This document shows positions 48,091 through 60,010 of a stretch of DNA of 64,000 nucleotides, piece by piece. This DNA comes from Adenanthera pavonina (taxonomy: Eukaryota > Streptophyta > Magnoliopsida > Fabales > Fabaceae). The notes beneath the pieces were generated by a model, which saw nothing but the letters and a program-made list of their open reading frames with translations, was not told where the DNA came from and searched no databases. Positions within the stretch are counted from its first letter, which is position 1, and every line of letters begins with the position of its first letter. A program made the position numbers and the translations under genes. The stretch covers positions 30,736,501 through 30,800,500 of the forward strand of contig JAIVEN010000006.1 in assembly GCA_026686845.1 (NCBI GenBank), read 5' to 3'.

Positions 48091-48479
48091 TGTGACATCA
48101 CGGTGCTGATGAGGGCGGGGAGTGATCGTCGGTGCAAGAAAAGTAGGGGTCAGATAAAGTAATGAGGCACTAACAAGGAAAGGCTCCTGGCAGGCTTCTA
48201 AGCTGGAGGGGCATATGAATGAATCGAATACATACCAGAACGAGAGGGATCCAGAGACTGTATAGGTATGGGACTATACGGTTAAGGATAGCTTAAAGGA
48301 ATTGATAGGTACTACCTATACCTTAAGAACTCCTCAGTTAAGCGTGCTTGACCTGGAGCAATTATGGGATGGGTGACCTCCTGGAAAGGAGGTGTGTGAG
48401 TGAGGACAAAGCACACCGAAAGAGCTTGTGTTGGTTTGTAGGGACAGTCATCAATCCTGAATAGCAGCCGGACGTTACA
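48091..48479 (+). mobile_element. Cassandra-type solo LTR with 5S rRNA segment, 389 bp
   Basis: It runs from TGTGACATCACGG to GGACGTTACA with a perfect 5-bp duplication AATTA (48086-48090 and 48480-48484). E1 sequence continues on both sides as in E2. The interior carries a 5S rRNA-like stretch, and the 3' part (GTGAGGACAAAG, then GGGACAGTC) is the kind of sequence found in Cassandra TRIM LTRs. Confidence 0.9.
48326..48390 (+). ncRNA. 5S rRNA-derived segment (pol III internal promoter)
   Basis: The box A region reads CAGTTAAGCGTGCTTG (48335-48350) and the box C region reads GGATGGGTGACCTCCTGG (48367-48384). Both are nearly identical to plant 5S rRNA. The intermediate element between them is altered. 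It lacks the ends of 5S rRNA, so it is not a 5S gene. Confidence 0.85.
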
Positions 48480-48823
48480 AATTACACATCTTGTAAGGGT
48501 ATGCAGAAAGTGGCTTCATAAGTGCCTATTGAAACTTGTGCGATATAATGAGACTTCACAGGTGCCCGGATCAAACCTGTAGTATATAGTGAAAATCTCA
48601 AGTAGTGGCTTGATGACTAGATGTAGGTCAAGTGGTTGGGCCAAACCAGTATAAATTCTTGAGGCTTGCTCTTCATCTTCTCACTTTATTTGTCTCACTC
48701 AACGTACTCTATTCATCCCTGTTATACTGCAACATCTGGTGAAATTGGATTACACTTCAAAAAGAGTGAAAAATCTTGCATCACCTAATTCACCCCCTTC
48801 TTGGGTGACTAGCCAACCTTACA

Positions 48824-51604
48824 AAGTACACATGCTTGAAGGACTAGTATGTGAAGATCCGTGTCCTATCACGACGAATGCGGGAGAATAAGGAGGAAAA
48901 GAGAATCTCAATGATTCGTGCTTTTTTCCATTTGTGACCTACAGGAGGAATTAGCAAAGAAAGTGGAGTAACCCCAATTAGGGAAGATAAAAGTAAGTTG
49001 TGGAGTAATATTAAGCTATAGGCATTACAAGGATTGAGTATGGAAATGATGATTAAATCCTGAAGGTGGAGTGTTGGGATATTTCAGAACAGTGGAAAGG
49101 CAGTGAGAAGATTTAGTTAGTTGTTTTCGGATGTGATGTAGAACTCAATGGCTACAGGGAGTGGATTGACTAGCAAAACCATATTTGGAGTGAAGAGTCT
49201 TGGAGCTAAGGTAACATTGAATGATGGAGGCCTTCGTAGTAATGGTGACGGTGATTTTAGTCCTTTCACGGAAGATAGCGAAAAGGCAGTGATTGTCATC
49301 AAAAGTGATATGTTTATAGACTGTAAAGCAGCAATTGGATACATTGCAATGAAAAGGAAAGTCAAACAGTGTTGGAAGAATATATAATTAGGAGGACACC
49401 AGGTTCTTTGGATTGAATCCAATTTCAAGAAGAGACTCTTATCTATTTTCTGGTTGATAAGAGTTCAGAAGGAGGTCGAGTTGAACTATAAGGTAGGAAT
49501 TAATTGTAGGAGATACTTTGGTTGTGAGAATTCTGGGAAGCTAATATTATGTAAGGATTCTAAAGTTGATGGAAGAGTTTTCATGACTCTCTCTCTCTAT
49601 GACTTAAAGTGAGGTCTAGAAAGGGAATGTATCGTTGGTTTATTGTGGAGGAGAAGTTACCCTTAGTTGGTGTCATTAATAAATGGTAATGGTTTAAGCA
49701 TTAAAATGTCATGGATATAGGTTGAAGGAAGTCTTTTCTTGGTACATCTCCTAATCATGAGAACTCAAATTATGAAGCATTCTAATGCAAGTGTAATGTG
49801 TTGGCTACCCTCAAAGATGCAAAAGGGCAGAAGTTGCTGAACTAAACTCTTTCTATATGCTATTATTTCTAGGTTTTCCTAGTTATAGCTTTTGAGAATA
49901 TGTGGGAAGTCATTGCTGCTAGGAAGTATGAGAAAACCCTGTGTGGTATTGAATCACAAGTCTATAACTAAAGGTTAACTAGTTGAGGTTTAATGCCGGT
50001 TGGCTACACATTTGATGCACTAGTCACTCAGGGTGCGAGGCACTAGTGGATTGAGAGTGAAAGACTTGGTGATGATATCAAATGGGAATCCAATTCTGCT
50101 TAAATTCATGGTCAATTAGATATCTATCTTCTGAAAGATTGATTGGGTATAACTGACCAATCGATCCATACATTGTAGCAATTCACTGCTCATGAGATAA
50201 GCAATTCTTCATCTAATAGAAATAATTTCAAATCTTTAAATGACTAAGGAAAAAGGGATTGAAGACCTGAAAATAGAGCTCGTATGCGATTCATAAAGAT
50301 TGAGGTAGGTAGTTGTATTATAATGGTTGAATTAGATCAGAAGGACAAATTTGACTAGTAAGAAAGAATCCCAAACAATATCAGTAAAAGATCAGTAAGT
50401 TGTGATCATGGTGTAAAAATGAGTGATAAGTAGTGGTTCACAGCCTCTTGCTATAAGCATGTTGACTTCAGGGCCTGTAATGGAAATGAAGCTAGAACAG
50501 TAGGATGAAAGTAGGATGGTGATGTTCATGGGTGATGCAAGTGTATCATATGACCCCATGTGCAAGAGTCAAGATATCAGAGTGCACAGTGGTACCAAAT
50601 TTAAGGAGTATATGGATGGGGTGTTGGAAAAGTTATAAAGCCCTTAAGATTAAACCGGACTATCCATAAGTGAGATTGTCAGAGAAACGTAGTGTTAATA
50701 AGAAGCATGTGGAAAGTAATAATGTGAAATCAAAAGGATATGTTCAAGTGGGAATAGGAATATTATGCTAAGAGTGAAAAGAAAATGGGAAGGACTCTTC
50801 TAAGGTATATAAGTAACTAACAGCTAGCTCATCAATACAGAGGTCTTGTGAGATCATGGGATTACTTGGAAGAGTGACTCTGCCACAAGAAAACATTATT
50901 GAGACATTAGTGAAGTTGTTTTGATGATGATAAGGTTATGGGAATTTTGTGGACTTCAATGATGCAGAGGTTTTATTTATGCCTTTTGAAGTGTCATTTA
51001 GTTGAGAAATGGATGGTCTACTCATTGAGATGAGCTTTTGCATAGTATGGATGCCTATATGGTGTAATGAAGTTAACCCTCAAAATGCCTGATGATGACT
51101 TTAATTTGGTTAATGCCAAAGGTGCAGTGAAGTAATTCCTTAGGATGCTGTGAATGTGGTTAACCCAACGTGTATGGCTAAATTATAGAAGTACTTCTAG
51201 TAACAATAAACAAATTGGTGCTAAAAGGAGGTGTTGTTGTTGAAATCAAGAAATGATGATGTAAGTTTTCTACGTAGTAATTCGTATAGGAGAAGAAGCG
51301 GTAGTAAGAAGTCAAATTTGCTTGAACATTGGCAGATAAGTATGTTAACGCCTAAACCTAAACTATACCAGAAAGAACAAACCTAAAGCTTCAATATTCT
51401 TTCCCATCTTATCATTCATGGTGGTTTCGTTGTAACAACAATCCCAAGCCTATAAAGAAGAACTCTTAATACATGTTGCTTGATAAACTTGCAGGACTTG
51501 TATACGGCAGGAGTATATAACTCTAATTGATAATCAAGATAACTGTAGCTTGGGAAAACTCAACCATAGCAGTGAACTGAAGAGAAAATTGTCGACTGAT
51601 AAGG
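48824..51604 (+). other. Degenerate interior of element B
   Basis: No retroviral domain could be read in any frame. The 79-codon frame at 49148-49387 is not recognised. The position, between the gag relic and the 3' end of B, implies old pol sequence or other inserted DNA. Confidence 0.45.
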
Positions 51605-54009
51605 TGTAAAGTTTAGTATAATATAAGTTTTGATGATGACAAATATAGAGTAATAAGGAACAAATGCATCATATGTATCAAATATATATAATGTTTCTTA
51701 AAGAAGTAAAATATACATTAGCATGTATTTAATTATGGTTATAATGCATATATCATCATGCTATGTGGAAATATATCCACCGTACTTTTACAATGAATAA
51801 TATAAGCTAGATATATAAACTGGACTAACTACTTGGTTTGTAAGTATAATATATTAAATATAGGTTGGTCCTAGTAAGAAGAGTGAGCATTAGAATACAA
51901 AAAAGGAAATCAATATCATGCCTCACTCAAGAAAGAAGAAGAGAAAAGATGCTCCAAAATTAGAATATCAAAAGGGAGCATACCAAGAAGGAAATGACCA
52001 AGTAAAAGTGGAACTCAACATTTGAAGACCTAGTCAATAGGTATATTTTCTTTTCATCTAGTTCTTGAGATGGGATTAATCTTTGAAAATTACTTAATCT
52101 TGTTACCATATGTTTTAAATGAGTTAGATCAAGTAAATCTGATATTAACATATATTAAAGTTAAAAAACACTGACTGACAGACAAATTTTGAAGTTAATG
52201 CTTAAGTATTTTATTCAAAATTCAAACTTTGCTAACAAAAATTCGAAGTTCTAGAGGTATCACCTCTAATAGATGAATTTCGAGTTGTTGAAATTCGAAT
52301 TTCGAGTCAAGTATAATTTGTGAAAAATGGAAAATTGATTTGAAGTCATATCAAAGTTAGTCTGATATTAAACTGCAAAAAGAGTTCAAAGTTACTCCCT
52401 TTGACAAATGAATTTTGGATTTCAAAATTTAAAATTTAGAATGAAACTCAATGATTTACAGCTGCACTTGATTGACTCGAGAAGTTTTGTTTATCAAAAT
52501 AATATATCATTGCTTTTAAACATAGTGAAATCTAGTTTTCAAGAATCTAGAGTTTGACCTTTGATTAGTATTTTTAAGAGATCTCTCAAAATACATATGG
52601 CTTTGATGTAAAACTTATTTCATGTGAAACTACACTTAATAAGCTTTTCAAAGAAGGTTATTTCACTCAAAATAAAGGTCATATGAAAAAGTTATGGTCA
52701 TTTAAAGTTGAGTAGTGAGATATGGATTTTCAGTTTTGACCTTTTATCATTATTTTTGAATCATATCTCACAAAATACGTTGGTTTTTGAAGTAAAACTT
52801 ATTGCAGTTGAAAGTAAACATTGAGAGCTATCCAACCATAGGTCATTTGCTTAATTTGGAGTTAAAATGAGAGAGTTATATCTTCTACAAAATTGTCTAA
52901 AGTGTAAAGTTTAAAGTTACAGAGGTTCCACCTCTGATAGACGAATTTTGAACATTCAAAATTTGAATTTTGAATATCCAAAATGTGAAAATGCTTCTAG
53001 AATAGCCAATAGAAGAATTTCAGGCCTCTAAAATTTGAATTTCGAAAAGAACTTTTTGTGTCATGTTGAACTTGCCACTGAGAGACGAATTTTGGGGCTC
53101 CAAAATTCGAATTTCGAATGCATTGCAGAAACATGAGATAACTATTCACACTCAACAGATGAACTTTGAATATGACAATTTGTATGTTTTAACATGGGAA
53201 ATATTTGCCAAAACCAAAATTCAAATTTCACTTTTAAACAGACGAATTTTGGAAGTTCAATGTTAAAGTCTTTAAACTATGGTCTAAGCAAAATTCGTCT
53301 ATTGACACCCCAAAATTTGAATTTCAGAGTGTCAGACACATTAAATGCAGTTGTTGAATGGCTAGTTTTGCAATGTAACCGTTGGTTAACTTTTCTAATG
53401 AATAGATCTTGTGTCTAACGTCTAGTTACACTACAAATCTATAAATAAAACATCATTTGAACTTACGGGTAACAAACTTAAGAGAGTTTATGCGAAATTG
53501 CTACCCATATACGTAAAATCTTTCTGTTTCAGCATCCTTTGAAAAACCCACCTCAATAAAGTGAGCTTTCAATATATTATCTACTCTTCAAAAAAGTATT
53601 CAATCTGTAAACATTTCTTTCTACATATTCTCGGTGGAATCTTAGTGTGGAGAAACACTAAGGGATTTACATATCTTGTAAGGGTGTAGGGAGAGTGGTT
53701 TCACAAGTGCCTACTGAAACTTGTAGGATATACTGAGACTTCACAGATACCAAGATCAAACCTGTGGGATATATTAGAAAATCCCAAGTGGTAGCTTGGG
53801 GACTGGATATAAGTCAAGTGGTTGGGTTGAACCAGTATAAATTGTTGTGTATTGTTCTTCATATTCTCTATTCAATTGTTGCACTCAATTCTCTCTATTC
53901 ATCCCTGTTTTGCTGCACACTTGGTGAAATTGGGTTATGATCCAAAAAGGGCGAAAATCTTACATCACCCAATTCACTTCTCCTCTTGGGTGACCAGTCA
54001 AACCTAACA
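51605..54009 (+). mobile_element. Solo LTR 'E2', copia-type, 2405 bp
   Basis: It runs from TGTAAAGTTTAGT to CAAACCTAACA. The flanks TAAGG (51600-51604) and AAAGG (54010-54014) are a 5-bp duplication with one mismatch. It has at least four hairpin motif units (AGACGAATTTTG...CAAAATTCGAATTTC type) near 52265, 52935, 53080 and 53240. Its end, with CCCAATTCAC and CTTGGGTGACC, is related to the SIRE LTR end. Confidence 0.85.
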
Positions 54010-54710
54010 AAAGGGATATATGAATAGAGCAATAAAGAGGTTTGGTTAACAAAGATCACTAAAGAGGATCGGTGTGTAAGGAGTCTACGTCTGGAGGGAC
54101 CATATCTTGCAGTGGCACTTGGACAAATAATTGGTATGGTGAATAAGTCATGAGAAAATGAGGTTTTCCTCTTAATATCATAATAAAGAGTGAATTTTGG
54201 ATGTTATAAAGTGATTAAGACAAGTTATGGAAATCGGTGGTGTTTGGTTAATGAAGCTCATCAGTGTTAATGTGGTGGTTAGTGCGATCCGAATCATAAG
54301 AGAAATGATTAACAGCGATTAGTCAGTTTTGTAGACAAGTCATTAAGTGGACAAGTAAGGGAGAAATTCAAAATTTGAAGAGAATGATTGTGTGCCCTAG
54401 AAGTTTTGCTTGAATATTTGTGTGAGAGGTCTATTTTGGGGTGAAGGAATTCAAGTTGAGGTGTTTATCCGACCCATCTTATATCTGGGGATGTGATGAA
54501 GACCTGACATTATAGTTGATTACTCAATGTAAGTTGCATGGATTTATGGATGTTAAAGTGAAGCAAGGGAAAGCAGCTTATCTTGTTAAGGCGTTATAGA
54601 AAGTCAATGTCAAGAAAAGCTACTCATAAGTGAAAGAATTAATGTGGAAGGAGTATGTTTGTTCATGGTTGAGGTTAGTGTTTTCAAATTTCGAGGAATA
54701 AATTTTTTTT
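54010..54710 (+). pseudogene. 3' end of pol of element B (degenerate)
   Basis: Coding sense is faint. Just before the LTR one can read KELMWKEYVCSW followed by SNFEE and, after a stop, IFFKEGG. This fits the usual C-terminus of chromovirus integrases (WE..M...YP.LF ... NFEDEIF). The rest is too decayed to assign. Confidence 0.4.
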
Positions 54711-54723
54711 AAGGAGGGGGAAA
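54711..54723 (+). other. Polypurine tract of element B
   Basis: AAGGAGGGGGAAA lies directly before the 3' LTR start TGTAACAACCC. Confidence 0.85.
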
Positions 54724-57312
54724 TGTAACAACCCTCAACATATTATCCTAGACCAAGCCTCAAGCTAATGAGAAGTGTACTTGTTGTTTGTACAACATTA
54801 GAGGAACTAGGACCGGAGGAATGATGAAATAAGAGAAGTTAGGAAGAATTGGAATAGAAGCTTCCATGCCCTGGCCTAAAACAAGGGCGCTGCGACTAGC
54901 GAGACAGAGATTGATTAATATTTTTGGGTAGTATGGTCTTGCGCCTTAGCAAGCTTATTGTCCACTGCAACACCAGACATCGAACTTCGATAAATTAGGG
55001 CAAGATTCAGTTAGATGAATGGAAAGAAATTGAAGAAGAAGAAGGATTTCTCTGTTAGGGCATCGAAGATCCGACCTTGGGAAGCAAATCTCAAACCTTG
55101 GGAGTTTGATTACAAGTTGCTATGTGATCCCTCCTCCCCTATTTCCTTTTTCTCTTCAGTTTTTTGGTGGATTTCAGGGTAAATGGATGGGAATCCCGAT
55201 TTAGTCAGAATCCACCAGTTAAAATGGTTGTTAATGGATTAATGAGGTTTTATTTAGTGTTAGGAAGGTTTGGGTATGAGTTTAAGAAGGATTATGTATG
55301 ATTTGATAAAACCTTAGGTTGAAAATGGTTGAGGAAGTTAGGAATCCGAGATATATAAGGATGATTATGATGTGAATGGTTAATTGGAGCTTATTAATGT
55401 GTAATTATATTGTTGGAACTATGGGTTAAGCTTGAATGACTAAATTGTGGATTTTGATTGTTATGAATATTATGTTAATTAAAGGTATATCATGTTGTTG
55501 TGGTTGTTTGCCTAATTGGAAGTGTATAGTTCATGATAGGTGCTTTGAAGGCTTGCCAAATTCTCCTATGTGTGTGGTATCGGTAATTTGAAGTAAGCGG
55601 GTGTATATGTGTGTTAATCATTGGTTTTGTGTTTATGTATATATATGCATGTTTCTTTTCATATCACGATATTATTGTGTGTATGTGGTTCCTTTTCATA
55701 TCGTGCTATGTACACAACTAATAGAGATATGTGAATTTTGTCTCTCGATGCTCGCGTGTGTTAATGATTAATATGATTATATATATGTATATGTGTGTCA
55801 TTCTATAACATGTCCACATGATAACATATTAGCATGACATTGAGGATGATTATGATAATGATGATGATTGCATAGTAATATAGACATGTGGCATGGCATT
55901 GAACATCATCACCACATTGAGAGTAATGAGATATGGTGGACAGGGTGATGATGATGAGATGAGATATTATGATGATATGATGTGATGATACATCCCTACC
56001 ACTAAATCCTCTCCTATGGCTAAGAGAGCCAGGTGACAATGGATTGCACATTCCTTAAATTAGTGTGACCTTTGGCCAGGGAAGGAGAACCACAGTCCAT
56101 GCATTAGTGTGAACTTTGGCCAGGTGCACTAGTGCAAGGTGAGCTTGGTAATGCCTCAGAATCAACCTTCACCGACTGTAAGAAGCGAATCACCTATATG
56201 AAATGTCTTGTGATGACATTAGCCTGTAGTTCTAGCCATGTATATGAATGATATGCATACCATGACATTCTGCATTGTATTGCATCATATGCATCTATGT
56301 AAGAGTTTGTTGATTTCTACTGTATTTATGTGTTTTCCCGATTACTAAGACTCTATCTCACACCCTCTGTGGCTAACATTTTAGGTGAAGGCTCTGGTAC
56401 TAGTTTGGAGAAAACCAATGAATCGTAGCCTTCTCCATCATCAGGGAATATCTAAGTTAACTAGTAGTTTTATGTTATTGTTTATGTAATGAATTGTGCC
56501 AAGTATTGTAGTATTGCATATTCTGCTTGTGTCTTGGATCTTGAGACTATAGAGATGTTTATGGTTATGTATGTTTGGTAAAAGTAATGATGAATGTTGT
56601 GGATATGTCATGATGCCGATGAATATTGTGATTATGGAATGTAGTATCATCTAGACCTGGTATGGGTCAATGTGTTATGATACGTTTGTGAATATGGATA
56701 ATAAGTTTAGTTGGCCACATTATAAGCCCGATGTGGTTCTTGGGCCTTGTATATGTGTTTTGAGCACGTAGCCCATTGTGTGAAATTGGGGTTCAATGGG
56801 TTCAAACTTCGAAGGAGTGGTTTCTCTAAGGTGAAACCTCCTTGGACAAATTAGTTGAGTCAAATAAGACCTGTGTGAATGGTCTTCAGTTGTTAAATTG
56901 CTTTGGTTGGTAATTAGGGCCTATAGGTTGTATGTTTTAGTCAAAAAGTGATCAAATCGGTCACGAGCATCCAAAGTCTCCATATAAAGATGGATTGAGG
57001 TGAAACTAGTGTCTATAATTAGGTTGGGACAAGATTGACCTGTAGGAGTTGGAATCAGATCAATCGAAAATCAGAGTACAAAGTTGTACACGTAGAAAGT
57101 TCACCCAAAAAATTAGCAAATTGCTTATACATGTTCTGATACGAGCACCACAGTGCCAGCGGTTTGGTCATGGCGCCAAGTACTACTGCTTCTCCTAGGC
57201 TATGGCTATACTGTAGCCCGCCACAGTTCAGCTCCATTCTAATTCTTTTTTGTATTTCTGTGTTTTTGATGTTTTAAGAGTTGTTTTAAGTCTCTGGGAG
57301 TAGGTTGTTACA
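54724..57312 (+). repeat. 3' LTR of element B, 2589 bp
   Basis: It runs from TGTAACAACCCTC to GGTTGTTACA. It resembles the family A LTR at 11444-13793 in layout (GTGTGTGGTATCG region, then the ATGATGAT-rich part, then the CTTCGAAGGAGTGG block), so A and B are sister families. Its last 400 bp matches the B 5' LTR remnants. Confidence 0.88.
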
Positions 57313-57919
57313 TGGAGGGCTCTACTGGAGTTGAAGAAGGCAACAGAGTGACAAGATTAAAGCTATACACCACAAACTAGATCGGAGCACTACATGTAGA
57401 GGAAGAAATCAAAAACCAACAACAACCTCCTATAAAACTCCGTTTATGCTAAACCCATATCGGAGGACCAGATGTAGAGGAAGGCTTCCCTTCACAGCAA
57501 ACCAAAACCTAGATCAGATGAGTATGCTCATGGTCACTGTATATTGATGACAGTAAACCAAAAACTTCTTATCCTCGTTGTCCTCACCATTGTACCTTCT
57601 ACACCCATCATTGAGCTTGTTGTCATCCTCAACATTGATATATAGATGAGAGGTGAGAAGGGACTAGAGATGATGGTATCTTAGACCAAGAACTGAAATG
57701 GTGGCAGAGAAGATAAAGGTAAAATGGTCCACATTTCAAACTTCCATGGAATTTGTGAGACATCCATGGACCTAGCTATGGAAATCAATTCAAACCATTC
57801 AGGTGGAAGTGGGCCTACAAGGAAGTAGGGTTCAACCACACTAAACATGCTAACAAGTGGAATCCAATTCCACTTCCATTTCTCGGTCTAGTCCAAGTTC
57901 CTGCACACCAAACGGAGCA
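57313..57919. mobile_element. Right half of the split TIR DNA element
   Basis: It ends CTGCACACCAAACGGAGCA followed by TAA, the inverted partner of the end at 9476. A CACTTCCATTTCTC stretch just inside mirrors the GAAATGGAAGTG-like stretch inside the left end. The interior shows a repeated ATGTAGAGGAAG motif and no transposase. Confidence 0.55.
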
Positions 57920-58853
57920 TAAGTAGTGGCCTACTTTCTTGACTTAGTATTCAAGACTTCCATTTTCTATATTTAAAGACTTAACGGATAAGAAAGAATT
58001 TTCTTGAAGCAATAATTAATTATTTTAATAATATTTATCCCAAAAATTCTTAAATAGGTAGCTTTTATAATTCCTTTGCGTTTGACCCCCTAAAAATATG
58101 GTGCACACAGAAATTTATTTTTATTTTGGATGACTTTTATAACATTATATTTCCTCCAAGGTATAGTAGATAAGTTACAACAAATTAATAGGATATGCAA
58201 TTTAATATAGAAAGAAAAAAATATTGATACTAGAAAGAAATTTTGCTTTTCATAATTATCAACAAAAGAAAAACATTTTATTTCATAAATATATTACTCT
58301 TTTGAAAGTTCATCAGAAAATTTTAACCAAAAAGAAAAAAAGTTTGTTGGAAAATCAATATCGAAGAAAGAAGAACATAGCCTTGAAAGGTGTGTGTGTG
58401 TATATATATATTGATAGATACATTGATGGTCGATGCATGGAAATTCATTTTTAGTTCTTGTCATTTTTAATTTAGAGGAACATGCCTAGTAGACAAACCG
58501 AAATGGGGAAAAGAATTTGTCAAGGAAGTGGCCACACAAGAAAATAACAATCTTAATGTTAAATAAATTGAACACAAAGTTGCTTGATATATTTCCAAAA
58601 GTATACTTTCCAAAAAATTTATACATAATTTACTTATTTCATTTTTTTATATTTTAAAAAATTCAAATTAATTTTTAAATAAATGAATTATATATTATAA
58701 AATTATAGATATAAATATACTTTCTAATTTAGAAAATGATTAAGATAGTTAGGAGTATTTTTAAATAAAATAAAAACATTATAAAAGAGACTTGAAAAGT
58801 AGAACTTCCTAGAGTTATAGTTGAGAAGTAAAACTTATCAAGGTAAAGATTAA
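57920..58853. other. AT-rich intergenic DNA
   Basis: No gene recognised. A short GT/TA microsatellite lies near 58391-58411. Confidence 0.5.
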
Positions 58854-59148
58854 GGGTTTATTTGAATGTATTCTCTATTCTAACGTTCTTAAAATAGTTT
58901 TATAGAAATATTTTTTGAACAGGTTTTAAAAACAAAAAAAAAATTTAAATAATTATTTTTAAAATCATAACTAGTGTGTTTTTTAAAACAAAAAATCTAG
59001 AGCACCGTAAAGATATTCTGGATTTTCTATTTTTATATTTTTCTATTTTCGAGAATATTTTATAAAAATATGTTTATCAAACAAGTTTTTTTATTTTTTT
59101 ATTTTCAAAAACAAAAAGCTGTTTTGAAAAACACCAATCAAACAGCCC
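58854..59148. mobile_element. Tourist-like MITE with TAA duplication, 295 bp
   Basis: The left end GGGTTTATTTGAATG pairs with the right end, which read inward is GGGCTGTTTGATTGG. TAA flanks both sides (58851-58853 and 59149-59151). The interior is AT-rich. Confidence 0.7.
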
Positions 59149-59250
59149 TAATTTTCTCGAAACTTGAAAAAAAATTTTGAATGAAGAAAAATTAAATAAT
59201 TTATTCTTCAAAAGGTTTAATTTTCCCTTTACTTTTCCCATACCATGCCA

Positions 59251-59342
59251 CCTACGGAATCAATTAATTGAACTCCACTTTGTGAATAATTTCATGCCTA
59301 TGGAATCAATTAATTGAACTCCACTTTGTGATTAATTTCATG
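59251..59342 (+). repeat. 46-bp tandem duplication
   Basis: Two units (59251-59296 and 59297-59342) share GGAATCAATTAATTGAACTC and differ at only a couple of bases. The rest of 59149-59725 is AT-rich with nothing recognised. Confidence 0.9.
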
Positions 59343-59725
59343 GCATGTGGCATGTACTTAACTATCTCTGACAGCTTGTAGTTATCCGGATTAACTCTCT
59401 ATAAATACGATCAAAATGAAAATTTGGGTTTTCTTTGTCAATCTTGATTCAAGACTTTTTAAATATATCTTATTTTCTTGGTATTTATCTAAAATTTTTC
59501 CAATTCAATAACATTAATTATGTCAGATGAACAAAAATACGGTTTGAAGAATGATTGATTCTGTTTTTGGTTCCTTTAATTTCATGAAAAATTTCTTAAC
59601 AACTGGTTCTTTTTTATGATTTTAATAACTTCGAATTCTTTTAAAATATATATAGCAACCTTTTAGCTGACATCCTAAAAAGCAATTCGCAAAAACTGTG
59701 ACAATTACAATAATCTCTCCATTAG

Positions 59726-60010
59726 GGCCTCCTTACGCCTAAATATATGACATCTTTTAGAATATGGTGTACTATTTATTATATATTAATAAAAAAATGT
59801 TCATATTTAATAAAGGTTATAAATTAGAAAAAGATATTGAATAAGAACAGTTTTAAAAAAATATTATGATTTTTTAATAATTAATGTAATTAACTAATTT
59901 TAACACTCATGTTTAATTTACATGATTTAGTTAAAATATTTTATATTAAAAATTGGAGATTTATAATTTATTTTTTGTACTGTTTTAAAAAATTAAGATT
60001 TCAAAAGATC
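59726..60010. mobile_element. Degenerate Stowaway-like MITE
   Basis: The left end is GGGCCTCCTTACGCC and the interior follows the repeat at 870-1160 (shared ATTATGATTTTT and TAATGTAATTAA-like runs). The right end is not clear. Confidence 0.4.

Larger units (their letters stand above)
46736..48823 (+). mobile_element. Copia-type LTR 'E1', left end missing
   Basis: It aligns with E2 (51605-54009) from about E2 position 51752 to the end, with a terminal stretch CTTGGGTGACTAGCCAACC. It contains AGACGAA/AATTTGAA motif pairs (47140-47720). A Cassandra LTR (48091-48479) sits inside. The first ~150 bp of the LTR is missing where F abuts. Confidence 0.75.
30133..57312 (+). mobile_element. Ty3/gypsy element B, plus strand, multiply interrupted
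   Basis: Pieces in order: part of the 5' LTR (30133-30421 and 41548-41648), primer site, gag relic (41799-42200), degenerate interior (48824-51604 and 54010-54710), polypurine tract and a full 3' LTR (54724-57312). Insertions D (with C and a solo LTR inside), a copia relic, LTRs F, E1 and E2 and a Cassandra LTR account for the rest. The left ~2.2 kb of the 5' LTR is missing at the junction with the SIRE element. Confidence 0.75.

Noticed and set aside
48326..48390. A genuine 5S rRNA gene
   Set aside because: Only the internal promoter part is present, the outer parts of 5S are missing, and it sits inside a target-duplicated Cassandra-type LTR.
49148..49387. 79-codon frame as a host gene
   Set aside because: No recognisable domain; it lies in the decayed interior of a retroelement and overlaps an equally long frame on the other strand.
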